Shown here: piece by piece, positions 8,765-16,210 of the stretch
How the letters are laid out: every line of letters starts with the position of its first letter
Numbering within the stretch: position 1 is the first letter of the stretch
Assembly (NCBI RefSeq): GCF_039534165.1
Contig: NZ_BAAAUX010000005.1
Location: 186,001-250,000, forward strand
DNA: 64,000 bases
Reading direction: 5' to 3'
DNA from: Saccharopolyspora_D taberi
GTDB taxonomy: Bacteria; Actinomycetota; Actinomycetes; Mycobacteriales; Pseudonocardiaceae
Position numbers and translations under genes: made by a program
The notes under the pieces: model-generated
Seen by the model: the letters and a program-made list of their open reading frames with translations, nothing else
What the model was told of the DNA's origin: nothing
The model's database searches: none

Positions 8765-9538
8765 GTGACCGAACCGAGGAGTCTCCGGCGCAGCCGGAGG
8801 GCGACCAGCGAGAGAGCGCATGGCCTGATGGGCAAGTTCTGGCTCGGCCTGGCCCGCCGGGTGTTCTACCCGCTGACCGGACTGCTGGCCCGGACCAGCG
8901 TCACCGGACTGCACAACATCCCCGCCGAGGGGCCCGCGCTGCTGGTGTTCAACCACGTGTCCCACCTGGACCCGGTCTTCGACGCGGTGACCGTGCACCG
9001 CTCCGCGCGCGTGCCGCGGTTCCTCGCCAAGCACACCCTGTGGAACGTCCCGGTGCTGCGCAACGTCCTGGTGGGCGTCGAGCAGATCCCGGTCTACCGG
9101 GGAACCGCCGACGCGCAGAAGTCGCTGCGGGACGCGCACCAGGCGATGGAGAAGGGCAAGGTCATCGTGATCTACCCGGACGGCACCATCACCAAGGACC
9201 CGGACGGCTGGCCGATGACGCCGAAGGTCGGCATCGCGCGGCTGGCGCTGGGCCACGACGTGCCGGTCATCCCGGTGGCGCGCTGGGGCACCCGCGACAT
9301 CTACGACCAGTACAACAAGAAGTTCCGGCCGTTCCCGCGCAAGACGGTGCGGTTCCGCTTCGGCGAGCCGCTGGACCTGTCGGCCTACCGGGGCCGCGAG
9401 ATCAACAACCAGCTGCTGCGCGAGGTCACCGACCTCGCGATGCACCGGGTGCGCGACCTGCTCGGCGAGATCCGCGAGGAGCAGCCGCCCGCCGAGTACT
9501 ACTCGCCGGTGCGCAAGGGCAGCCATGGCAAGTCCTGA
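8765..9538 (+). CDS. 1-acyl-sn-glycerol-3-phosphate acyltransferase (PlsC-like)
   Basis: This membrane-associated acyltransferase adds the second acyl chain in phosphatidic-acid synthesis. I place the start at GTG 8765 because AGAAGGAG (8751-8758) is correctly spaced. An in-frame GTG at 8741 lacks a ribosome site. The product is 257 aa with motif I NHVSHLD, motif III YPDGTITKDPDG, and the hydrophobic stretch FWLGLARRVFYPLTGLLA near the N-terminus. gpsA starts inside its last codons, so the two phospholipid-precursor genes are translationally coupled. Confidence 0.9.
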   Translation: MTEPRSLRRSRRATSERAHGLMGKFWLGLARRVFYPLTGLLARTSVTGLHNIPAEGPALLVFNHVSHLDPVFDAVTVHRSARVPRFLAKHTLWNVPVLRNVLVGVEQIPVYRGTADAQKSLRDAHQAMEKGKVIVIYPDGTITKDPDGWPMTPKVGIARLALGHDVPVIPVARWGTRDIYDQYNKKFRPFPRKTVRFRFGEPLDLSAYRGREINNQLLREVTDLAMHRVRDLLGEIREEQPPAEYYSPVRKGSHGKS

Positions 9539-10541
9539 CGCGCCCGCACGGGTCGCGGTGCTCGGCGCGGGGTCGTGGGGCACCACGTTCGCGAAGGTGC
9601 TCGCCGACGCGGGCAGCGACGTGGTCCTGTGGGCGCGGCGGCCGGAGGTCGCCGAGGAGATCAACCGGGACCGGGTCAACTCCGGCTACCTGCCCGGAAT
9701 CGCGCTGCCGCCGGGGTTGCGGGCCACCGACGACGCGGTGGCGGCGATGCACGGCGCCGACGCCGTCGTGCTGGCGGTGCCGAGCCAGACGCTGCGGGAG
9801 AACCTCGCGGGCTGGCAGCCGCTGCTGCCGCCGGACGCGACCCTGGTGAGCCTGGCCAAGGGCGTCGAGCTGAGCACGCTCAAGCGGATGAGCGAGGTCG
9901 TCAGCGAGGTCGCCGACGTCGGGATGGACCAGGTCGCCGTGGTCTCCGGACCCAACCTGGCCAAGGAGATCGCAGCCGAGCAGCCGACCGCGACCGTGGT
10001 CGCCTGCAACGACCACGACCGCGCGGTGGCGTTGCAGCACGCGTGCTCGACGCCGTACTTCCGCCCGTACACCAACACCGATCTGGTCGGCATCGAGCTG
10101 GCCGGGGCGTGCAAGAACGTGATCGCGCTGGCCTGCGGGATGGCCGTCGGGCTGGGGTACGGGCACAACACGATGTCGTCGCTGATCACCCGCGGGCTGG
10201 CCGAGACGACCCGGCTCGGGGTCGCGCTCGGCGCGGAGCCGATGACCTTCGCCGGGCTCGCCGGTCTTGGCGACCTGGTCGCCACCTGCATGTCGCCGCT
10301 GTCGCGGAACCGGACCTTCGGGGAACGGCTCGGCCGCGGCGAAACCCTCGCGCAGGCGCAGGAAGCCGCGCACGGGCAGGTCGCCGAGGGCGTGAAGTCG
10401 TGCTCGTCGATCCGGCAGCTCGCCGCGCGCAACGGCGTGGAGATGCCGATCACCGACATCGTGCACCGGGTGTGCCACGAGGGATTGGCCCCCGGTCCTG
10501 CGGCGGTGGAGCTGCTGGGCCGCCAGCACAAGGCGGAGTGA
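9525..10541 (+). CDS. gpsA: Glycerol-3-phosphate dehydrogenase [NAD(P)+]
   Basis: GpsA reduces dihydroxyacetone phosphate to sn-glycerol-3-phosphate for phospholipid synthesis. The 338-aa protein begins with a Rossmann fold (VLGAGSWGTTFAKVLADAG, about 10-28). It has the catalytic lysine region GACKNVIALACGM and the C-terminal domain typical of the family. It overlaps the plsC end by 14 nt. Its stop codon (10539-10541) lies inside a repeat element described separately. Confidence 0.97.
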   Translation: MASPDAPARVAVLGAGSWGTTFAKVLADAGSDVVLWARRPEVAEEINRDRVNSGYLPGIALPPGLRATDDAVAAMHGADAVVLAVPSQTLRENLAGWQPLLPPDATLVSLAKGVELSTLKRMSEVVSEVADVGMDQVAVVSGPNLAKEIAAEQPTATVVACNDHDRAVALQHACSTPYFRPYTNTDLVGIELAGACKNVIALACGMAVGLGYGHNTMSSLITRGLAETTRLGVALGAEPMTFAGLAGLGDLVATCMSPLSRNRTFGERLGRGETLAQAQEAAHGQVAEGVKSCSSIRQLAARNGVEMPITDIVHRVCHEGLAPGPAAVELLGRQHKAE

Positions 10542-10640
10542 CCGAAGCGGTCCTGCCGCTTCGGAGTCCCATACAACCGGAGCGGTCCTGAGCTTCGGAG
10601 CCCGTACAAGCGAACGGGACTGTTTTCGCCAGCGAACTTG
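10538..10640 (+). repeat. Mosaic intergenic repeat, copy D, on the gpsA stop codon
   Basis: Two head-to-tail units follow gpsA (10542-10576 and 10577-10610; each about CCGAAGCGGTCCTG then GCTTCGGAG and TACAA). The first folds into a perfect 9-bp hairpin (10542-10550 with 10556-10564). The next stretch, ending TCGCCAGCGAAC (10626-10637), matches the right part of copies A (near 18745) and B (near 49870). A GTG at 10538 overlaps the gpsA stop by 4 nt and opens a short frame beginning TEAVLPLRS, which resembles the peptide frame of copy B (TEAILPLRK). Confidence 0.8.
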
Positions 10641-10656
10641 CTTGAGAGGGAAGACT

Positions 10657-11742
10657 GTGGAACTCGGAGACGGCACGCGTTGCGTGCACGGGGGGCACCC
10701 TGCGGCTGAGCCGGGAACTCCGTTGCAGCCGGGCATGGTGATGGCCGCGCCGTACCACCTCGGCGGCGGTGACTTCTACGGCCGCGCGGGCAACCCGACC
10801 TGGCGGGCGCTGGAGACCGCGATCGGCGACCTCGACGGCGGCCGTTGCGTGCTGCTGCCGTCCGGGATGGCCGCGATCAGCACGCTGCTGCGGTCGGTGC
10901 TGCGGCACGGCGACGCGGTGGTCCTGCCGTCGGACGGCTACTACGCGACTCGGCAGCTGGTCGCCGACGAGTTCGCGGACCTGGCGCTCGACGTCCGGGA
11001 GATCCCGACGCCGGGCCCGTGGCCGGACGGCGTGTTCGACGGCGTCCGGCTGGTGCTGCTGGAAACCCCGTCGAACCCCGGCGGCGACGTGTGCGACATC
11101 GCCGAGCTCGCCGAGCGGGCGCACGCCGCGGGCGCGCTGGTGGCGGTCGACAACACCACCGCGACTCCGCTGGGCCAGCGTCCGCTCGAACTCGGCGCCG
11201 ACATCGTCGTCGCCAGCGACACCAAGGCGCTCGCCGGGCACAGCGACCTGCTGATGGGGCACCTCTCGGTCCGCGACGACGAGCTGGCCGAGCGGTTCGT
11301 GCGGGCGCGCACGCTGTCCGGTTCCATCCCGGGTCCGTTCGAGACGTGGCTGGTGCACCGCAGCATCGGCACGCTCGACCTGCGGTTGGCGCGGCAGGCC
11401 GAGAACGCCGCCGCGCTGGTCGAGCGGCTGCGCGGGCATCCGGCGGTGTCCGGGCTGCGCTGGCCGGGCGCGGCGGGCGACCCGGCGCACGAGGCGGCCA
11501 AGCGCCAGATGCGCCGCTGGGGCGGGGTTTTCCGGTTCGAGCTGGCCGACGCGGCGGCGGTGGCGGAGTTCCTGCGGCGAAGCAGGCTGGTCGTCGCCGC
11601 GACCAGCTTCGGCGGGCTGCACAGCACCGTCGACCGGCGGGCGCAGTGGGGCGACCCGGTGCCGGAGGGCTTCGTGCGGTTCTCCGCCGGGTGCGAGGAC
11701 ACCGCCGACCTGGTCGCCGACGTGCTCCAGGCGCTGAGCTGA
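10657..11742 (+). CDS. Cys/Met-metabolism PLP-dependent enzyme (cystathionine gamma-lyase/synthase-like)
   Basis: The 361-aa fold-type I PLP enzyme belongs to the cystathionine gamma-synthase/lyase superfamily. GAGAGGGA (10645-10652) places the start at GTG 10657. The PLP lysine is Lys190 in SDTKALAGHSDLLMG. Other hallmarks are YGRAGNPTWRALE near residue 42 and ETPSNPGGDV. Members either build or break cystathionine. The neighbour downstream is cysteine dioxygenase, so a lyase producing cysteine is plausible, but sequence alone does not settle lyase against synthase. Confidence 0.85.
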   Translation: MELGDGTRCVHGGHPAAEPGTPLQPGMVMAAPYHLGGGDFYGRAGNPTWRALETAIGDLDGGRCVLLPSGMAAISTLLRSVLRHGDAVVLPSDGYYATRQLVADEFADLALDVREIPTPGPWPDGVFDGVRLVLLETPSNPGGDVCDIAELAERAHAAGALVAVDNTTATPLGQRPLELGADIVVASDTKALAGHSDLLMGHLSVRDDELAERFVRARTLSGSIPGPFETWLVHRSIGTLDLRLARQAENAAALVERLRGHPAVSGLRWPGAAGDPAHEAAKRQMRRWGGVFRFELADAAAVAEFLRRSRLVVAATSFGGLHSTVDRRAQWGDPVPEGFVRFSAGCEDTADLVADVLQALS

Positions 11743-11779
11743 CGTTCCCCATGAGCTGACGTTCCCCATGAGCTGACGT
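11736..11779 (+). repeat. Tandem 17-bp repeat across the PLP-gene stop codon
   Basis: The unit GAGCTGACGTTCCCCAT occurs at 11736-11752 and 11753-11769, then a 10-bp partial third unit to 11779. The first unit includes the TGA stop of the preceding gene. Expansion there would add extra in-frame or out-of-frame stop codons but leave the protein intact. Confidence 0.9.
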
Positions 11780-11849
11780 CCACGGAGTGAGATGGGCCGC
11801 GGTCGGCTTGACGCGGAGGTCGGCTCGCTGGAACCTTGGCGGCGTGTTG

Positions 11850-11924
11850 ATGCGCGCAATGGCAGATCGGACTGGTCACATCGACCTTCGCCGTGTCGCC
11901 AGCGCGCTCTGTCCTTCGCGGTGA
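11850..11924 (+). CDS. Putative cysteine-type leader peptide (24 aa)
   Basis: A 24-codon frame from ATG 11850 to TGA 11922-11924 contains HIDLRRVASALC followed by PSR. The His-x-Asp-Leu-x-Arg-Val-x-Ser-Ala-x-Cys pattern is that of small actinobacterial leader peptides found ahead of sulfur-metabolism genes. Here it lies 80 nt before cysteine dioxygenase, and two hairpins separate them. The inferred role is attenuation: ribosome position at the C-terminal Arg/Cys codons would decide folding of the downstream hairpins. An in-frame ATG three codons later (11859) is an alternative start. It is too short to prove by composition. Confidence 0.7.
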   Translation: MRAMADRTGHIDLRRVASALCPSR

Positions 11925-11931
11925 TCCATCC

Positions 11932-11967
11932 CGACCCCTGCGGGTCGAACGGCGCGTCGCGCGCCGT
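11932..11967 (+). promoter_or_regulatory. Attenuator-like hairpins between leader peptide and cysteine dioxygenase
   Basis: CGACCC (11932-11937) pairs with GGGTCG (11942-11947). Immediately after, ACGGCGCG (11949-11956) pairs perfectly with CGCGCCGT (11960-11967) on a TCG loop. They start 8 nt after the leader stop codon and end 37 nt before the CDO start. There is no T run, so they may hide the ribosome site or act through Rho rather than as an intrinsic terminator. Confidence 0.55.
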
Positions 11968-12004
11968 CCCCGCTTCACCGCGCATTCCTAAGGACACCCC
12001 AAGC

Positions 12005-12460
12005 ATGTTCGCCGTTCCGCCGAACACCGTCGCCGTTCCCGCCAACCGCGCCATCGCGCATCCCGTGCGCATCGCGCGCGAGCTCGCCGCCGCGCGCGGC
12101 ACCTGGGCGCACCGCGTGCGCTACGACCCCGACGAGCGCTGGTTCGGGCTGCTCGAACGCACCGAGGAGCACGAAGCCTGGCTGCTGACCTGGCTGCCGG
12201 GCCAGGAGACCGAGCTGCACGACCACGGCGGCGCGACCGGCGCGTTCACCGTCGTCTCCGGCAAGCTCACCGAGCGCGTGGTCCACTCCGGATCGGGCGG
12301 CCGGGTCCAGGTCCTGCACTCGCTGGACACCGGCCAGTCCCGCGTGTTCGGGCCGAACTACGTGCACCAGGTGCACAACCAGGGCCCGGACCCGGCGATC
12401 AGCATTCACGTCTACCGCCCGGTCCGGGCTCCGATGCGGGTCTACCCCGAGGGAGTTTGA
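12005..12460 (+). CDS. Cysteine dioxygenase (type I)
   Basis: This 151-aa cupin oxidises L-cysteine to cysteine sulfinate with a non-haem iron. The start is ATG 12005. The metal ligands are visible as His72 and His74 (ETELHDHGGATGAF) and His121 (NYVHQVHNQG), the standard 3-His set. A weak ribosome site (AAGGAC near 11990) precedes it. The upstream peptide and hairpins suggest expression is tuned to cysteine. It lies after a Cys/Met PLP enzyme, giving a cysteine-turnover pair. Confidence 0.9.
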   Translation: MFAVPPNTVAVPANRAIAHPVRIARELAAARGTWAHRVRYDPDERWFGLLERTEEHEAWLLTWLPGQETELHDHGGATGAFTVVSGKLTERVVHSGSGGRVQVLHSLDTGQSRVFGPNYVHQVHNQGPDPAISIHVYRPVRAPMRVYPEGV

Positions 12461-12483
12461 CCCCGGGGGTCCTGCTCGGCGGG

Positions 12484-12906
12484 TCAGCCGACCTTCTTCG
12501 AGAAGTGCAGTGCCGCGATGTCGAAGCCGAAGGTCAGGTATCTGCGGTGGGCGTCGTGGCGCTGGGGGCCGGAGTCGAGGTGGACCTGGTCGACCCCCAG
12601 CCGGGCCGCTTCCTCGTCGATCCAGCGCAGCAGCGCCTTGGCGTGCCCCTGCCTGCGGGCCTGCGGCAGCGTGCTGAGGTCGTCGATGTAGAGGTAGGCG
12701 CCGCGGCTCAGCGAGTTGCCCGCGCGGAACCCGGCGACGGCCACGGCCGTCCCGTCCACGATGGAGGCGACCAGCCGGTAGCCCTGCGCGCTCTGCACGC
12801 GGAACCGCTCGGCCAGGTCCGCCGCCGAGGTCAGGTCCGGGCGGAGCTCCTTCAGCGCGGGGTAGGCGGATTCGACGTCTTGCTGGGTCAGTTCGGTGAT
12901 GGTCAC
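12484..12906 (-). CDS. GNAT-family N-acetyltransferase
   Basis: The 140-aa product of the GTG at 12906 has the acetyl-CoA pyrophosphate loop (LPQARRQGHAKALL, near residue 85) and the C-terminal strand expected for GNAT. The substrate is unknown. The start overlaps the stop of the upstream flavin-oxidase gene (GTGA), so the two are co-translated. The next gene is convergent (cysteine dioxygenase, 23 bp). Confidence 0.88.
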   Translation of the reverse strand: MTITELTQQDVESAYPALKELRPDLTSAADLAERFRVQSAQGYRLVASIVDGTAVAVAGFRAGNSLSRGAYLYIDDLSTLPQARRQGHAKALLRWIDEEAARLGVDQVHLDSGPQRHDAHRRYLTFGFDIAALHFSKKVG

Positions 12907-13562
12907 GGCTGCTTCCTGTTGGTCACGTGCACGGGAGTTTCGACGGTGTCCGGCAGGTCGTCGCTCGGTTCGGGCTCGCCCCAGGACCGGCGCAGCGGCA
13001 GCACTCCGGCCCACGCCGCTGCCGCCGCGACGTCCTCCGGCTCGTCGCGGGGGCTGCCGCTGCGGATCTTGACCGCGGCTTCGCCGAGGTCGAGCGCGAG
13101 CACGCTGGTGGCCGCCAGGTCCCGCCTGCTCGGCTGCCGGACGTGGTCCCAGGAACCGGGTGCCAGGTGCTCGGTCAGCACCCGCAGCGCCTCCCACTTC
13201 TCGTCCGCGTCGGTCACCGGGCGGGGCCGGCCGTGGATCACCGCGGAGCGGTAGTTGACCGAGAAGTGGAACGCCGACCGGGCGTAGACGACGCCGTCGA
13301 CCAGGGTCACCGAGACGCAGACCTCGCCGTCGGCGGCCTCCCGCAGGCTCCGCGCGCCGGTGGAGCCGTGCAGGTAGAGGGTGTCGCCGAGCCGGCCGTA
13401 GCCGGTGGGCAGGACCCGGGGAGCGCCGTCGACCAGCACCCCGAGGTGGCAGATCAGCGCGGCGTCGAGCACTTCGTGCAGCTCGGCGCGGTCGGTCCGG
13501 GCCCGGTCCTTGCCGCGCCGGATGGTGCTGCGGCTGCTGGGGGAGAGCGTTGCTTGGGCCAT
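12903..13562 (-). CDS. Pyridoxamine 5'-phosphate oxidase-family FMN-binding protein
   Basis: The 219-aa product carries the split-barrel flavin-binding fold: CHLGVLVDGAPRVLPTGYG near residue 35, then TLYLHGSTGARSL, YRSAVIHGRPRPVTD and a C-terminal W-G-V-LPLR segment. Such proteins bind FMN, F420 or haem, and the real substrate is not evident. Divergence from a MocR-type PLP-sensing regulator is a common arrangement and suggests that regulator controls it. The ATG at 13562 is chosen from the conserved fold start. The downstream GNAT overlaps by 4 nt. Confidence 0.82.
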   Translation of the reverse strand: MAQATLSPSSRSTIRRGKDRARTDRAELHEVLDAALICHLGVLVDGAPRVLPTGYGRLGDTLYLHGSTGARSLREAADGEVCVSVTLVDGVVYARSAFHFSVNYRSAVIHGRPRPVTDADEKWEALRVLTEHLAPGSWDHVRQPSRRDLAATSVLALDLGEAAVKIRSGSPRDEPEDVAAAAAWAGVLPLRRSWGEPEPSDDLPDTVETPVHVTNRKQP

Positions 13563-13581
13563 GTGGACCAGGATCTTCCAA

Positions 13582-13604
13582 GAAGTGGCATTATCGAAGT
13601 GCCA
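13582..13604. promoter_or_regulatory. Direct-repeat operator in the divergent MocR/oxidase promoter
   Basis: GAAGTGGCA (13582-13590) and GAAGTGCCA (13596-13604) are direct repeats 14 bp apart. Their inner parts TGGCA and TGCCA also form an inverted pair. Direct repeats within the divergent promoter are typical of MocR regulators. The 60-bp gap leaves little room for anything else. Confidence 0.6.
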
Positions 13605-13622
13605 ATCAGGGAGATTTCTGAA

Positions 13623-15050
13623 ATGCCACATTCGGTGCCGGCGGCGAGCTCGCCGCTGCTGGAGCTCGCGATCGAGCTGCGCCGCGATGACTCGCGCCCG
13701 CTCGCGGTCCAGCTGGCCGACGAGCTGCGCCGGGCCGCGACCGCGGGCCAGCTGCGCAGCGGCGACCGGCTGCCGTCGACCCGCGCCTTCGCGCGCCACC
13801 TCGGAGTGAGCCGCACCGTGACCGCCGCGGCCTACGAGCAGCTGCACGCCGAGGGCTGGATCGTCGGCCGCCACGGCTCCGGCACCTACGTCACCACCAC
13901 ACCGCCCGGCACCCAAGCCGCTCCGCCGGACCTGGCACCCCGCCGCGTGCGCGCCGAGAGCGACGAGATCGCGCTGATCCCCGGCCTGCCCTGGGCGGCC
14001 GGGATCGACCGCGCCGCCTGGCGGCGGGCGTGGCGGGCGGCGGCCGACACCGCGCCTGCCGGCGGGCCGGACCGGGCCGGGCTGGACGAGTACCGCTCCT
14101 CGGTCGTGGACCACCTGCTGCGGCACCGGGGGCTCGCCCTCGACGCCGCGCACCTCGACTCGGTCCTGGCCACCAGCGGCACCTCCTCGGCGCTCGTCGA
14201 GCTCGCGAGCACCGTGCTGGACAGGGGCGACGCGATCGCCGTCGAGGAACCCGGCTACCAGCGCGCGGTCGGCGCGCTGGAGGCGGCGGGCGTCCGGGTC
14301 GTGCCCGCGCCGGTCGACCACGCCGGGATCGTCGTCGACGCGATCCCGTCCGGGGTGCGCGCGGTGTTCTGCTCGCCCGCGCACCAGTTCCCGATCGGCG
14401 GCAGGCTGCCCGCGGACCGGCGGATCGCGCTGGTGGAGCGGGCCCGCGCCGAGGGCTGGCTGATCGTCGAGGACGACTACGACGGCGAACTCCGCTACGA
14501 CGTCGCCCCGCTGCCGGTGCTGGCGTCGATGGCGCCGGACGTCGTGGTCCACCTGGGCACCACCAGCAAGATCCTCACCCCGACGCTGGGCGTCGGCTGG
14601 ATGCTGGCGCCCGAGCAGGTCGCCGCCGACATCCGCGAGCACCGGCTGCGCACCGGAACCGGCCCCTCCCCGGCGGGCCAGCGGGTGCTGGTCGAGTTCG
14701 CCCGCAACGGCGACCTCGGCAGGCACCTGCGGCGGCTGCGCCGCGAGCTGTCCCAGCGCCGGGCGCTCATCGTCGAGCGCCTGTCGGCGGCGGGCATCGA
14801 GGTGTTCGGGGACCAGGCGGGCGCGCACGTCGTGCTGCCGCTGCCCGACGCCGCGACCGAGCAGCGCGTGGTCGACCTCGCGCGGGACGAGGGCGTGCTG
14901 CTCGACGGGCTGCGACGCCACCACTGCGGTCCGCAGCAGTGGTTCGGGCTGGCGCTCGGCTACGCCGCCTGTTCGCGCGCCGACCTGGACGTGGCGCTTC
15001 CGGTGTTGGCCCGATTGTGCGGTGACACGCGAACGGGGCGTTCGCGTTGA
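13623..15050 (+). CDS. MocR/PdxR-type regulator (GntR helix-turn-helix plus aminotransferase-like domain)
   Basis: The 475-aa protein has a GntR winged helix (about 20-90; LRSGDRLPSTRAFARHLGVS) joined by a linker to a fold-type I aminotransferase-like domain (about 120-465). The PLP-binding lysine region is HLGTTSKILTPTLGVGW. These proteins sense PLP or an amino-acid aldimine and usually control a divergent gene, here the flavin oxidase-GNAT pair. ATG 13623 is followed directly by the helix-turn-helix domain. Its effector is not known. Confidence 0.92.
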   Translation: MPHSVPAASSPLLELAIELRRDDSRPLAVQLADELRRAATAGQLRSGDRLPSTRAFARHLGVSRTVTAAAYEQLHAEGWIVGRHGSGTYVTTTPPGTQAAPPDLAPRRVRAESDEIALIPGLPWAAGIDRAAWRRAWRAAADTAPAGGPDRAGLDEYRSSVVDHLLRHRGLALDAAHLDSVLATSGTSSALVELASTVLDRGDAIAVEEPGYQRAVGALEAAGVRVVPAPVDHAGIVVDAIPSGVRAVFCSPAHQFPIGGRLPADRRIALVERARAEGWLIVEDDYDGELRYDVAPLPVLASMAPDVVVHLGTTSKILTPTLGVGWMLAPEQVAADIREHRLRTGTGPSPAGQRVLVEFARNGDLGRHLRRLRRELSQRRALIVERLSAAGIEVFGDQAGAHVVLPLPDAATEQRVVDLARDEGVLLDGLRRHHCGPQQWFGLALGYAACSRADLDVALPVLARLCGDTRTGRSR

Positions 15051-15069
15051 GCAGGTAGGGTCTGCGCCC

Positions 15070-16158
15070 ATGACACAGCGCAAGACCCGGGTCGCGGTCG
15101 TCTTCGGCGGACGCAGCACCGAACACGGCATTTCCTGCGTTTCGGCCGGTAGCGTGCTCGCGCACCTGGACGCCGAACGCTTCGAGATCGTGCCCGTGGG
15201 AATCACCCGCGAGGGCGCCTGGGTGCTGTCCGACGGCAACCCGAAGGAACTGGAGATCCGCGACCGCGCGACGCCCGAGGTCACCGGCGGAACCGCGGTG
15301 GCGCTGCCCGGTGACCCGACCCGCGACCTGATGGTGGTCGAGCCGGGCCGCGGGGGCGAGGTGCTGTCGTCGGTGGACGTGGTCTTCCCGGTGCTGCACG
15401 GCGCTTTCGGCGAGGACGGCACCATCCAGGGCCTGCTGGAGATGGCCGGGGTTCCCTACGCCGGGGCGGGCGTGCTCTCCAGCGCTGTGTCGATGGACAA
15501 GGAGTACACCAAGAAGCTGCTCGCGGCCGAGGGCCTGTCGGTCGGGACCTACGAGGTGCTGCGCCGCGACCAGGAGACGCTGACCGGGGCACAGCGGGAG
15601 CGGCTCGGGCTGCCGGTGTTCGTCAAGCCCGCGCGCGCCGGTTCGTCGCTGGGCATCACCAAGGTCACCGACTACGCCGACCTGGACGCCGCGATCGCCG
15701 AGGCCCGGCGCACCGACCCGAAGGTGATCATCGAGTCGGCGGTGGTCGGCCGCGAGATCGAGTGCGGGGTGCTGGAGTTCCCGGACGGCCGGATCGAGGC
15801 CTCGCTGCCCGCCGAGCTGCGCGTCACCGGCGATTCCACCTGGTACGACTACGAGTCGAAGTACCTCGACGACGTCACCGAGTTCGACATCCCGGCCAAG
15901 GTCGGTGACGAGGCGATCGAGCAGCTGCGCGAGCAGGCGGTCGCCGCGTTCCGCGCGCTGGAGTGCCAGGGCCTCGCGCGGGTCGACTTCTTCCTGTCCG
16001 AGGACGGCGAGCTGATCGTCAACGAGGTCAACACCATGCCGGGCTTCACCGCGATCTCGCTGTACCCGCGGATGTGGGCCGAGTCCGGAGTGGACTACCC
16101 GAAGCTGCTGACCACGCTGATCGAGACCGCCGTCGCCCGGGGTACCGGCCTGCGCTGA
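15070..16158 (+). CDS. ddlA: D-alanine--D-alanine ligase
   Basis: Ddl joins two D-alanines with ATP for peptidoglycan precursors. The 362-aa protein shows the ATP-grasp layout: VVFGGRSTEHGISCVSAGS at the N-terminus, VFPVLHGAFGEDGTIQG, the lysine loop VFVKPARAGSSLGITKV, and the metal site VNEVNTMPGFT near the end. TAGGGT at 15056-15061 lies 8 nt before ATG 15070, so a leaderless transcript is possible. A bidirectional hairpin follows. Confidence 0.97.
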   Translation: MTQRKTRVAVVFGGRSTEHGISCVSAGSVLAHLDAERFEIVPVGITREGAWVLSDGNPKELEIRDRATPEVTGGTAVALPGDPTRDLMVVEPGRGGEVLSSVDVVFPVLHGAFGEDGTIQGLLEMAGVPYAGAGVLSSAVSMDKEYTKKLLAAEGLSVGTYEVLRRDQETLTGAQRERLGLPVFVKPARAGSSLGITKVTDYADLDAAIAEARRTDPKVIIESAVVGREIECGVLEFPDGRIEASLPAELRVTGDSTWYDYESKYLDDVTEFDIPAKVGDEAIEQLREQAVAAFRALECQGLARVDFFLSEDGELIVNEVNTMPGFTAISLYPRMWAESGVDYPKLLTTLIETAVARGTGLR

Positions 16159-16169
16159 AACGGCGCGAC

Positions 16170-16203
16170 GAACCCGCCGCCGGAGCTCACCGGCGGCGGG
16201 TTC
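16170..16203. terminator. Bidirectional terminator between ddlA and the DUF3515 gene
   Basis: GAACCCGCCGCCGG (16170-16183) pairs perfectly with CCGGCGGCGGGTTC (16190-16203) on a 6-nt loop, between two convergent genes. Confidence 0.8.
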
Positions 16204-16210
16204 CGCACGA

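Noticed and set aside
10541..10640. Copy D as an ordinary gpsA terminator only
   Set aside because: The 9-bp hairpin could terminate transcription, but it recurs in tandem and in copy B with shared flanks, so a repeat element explains more.
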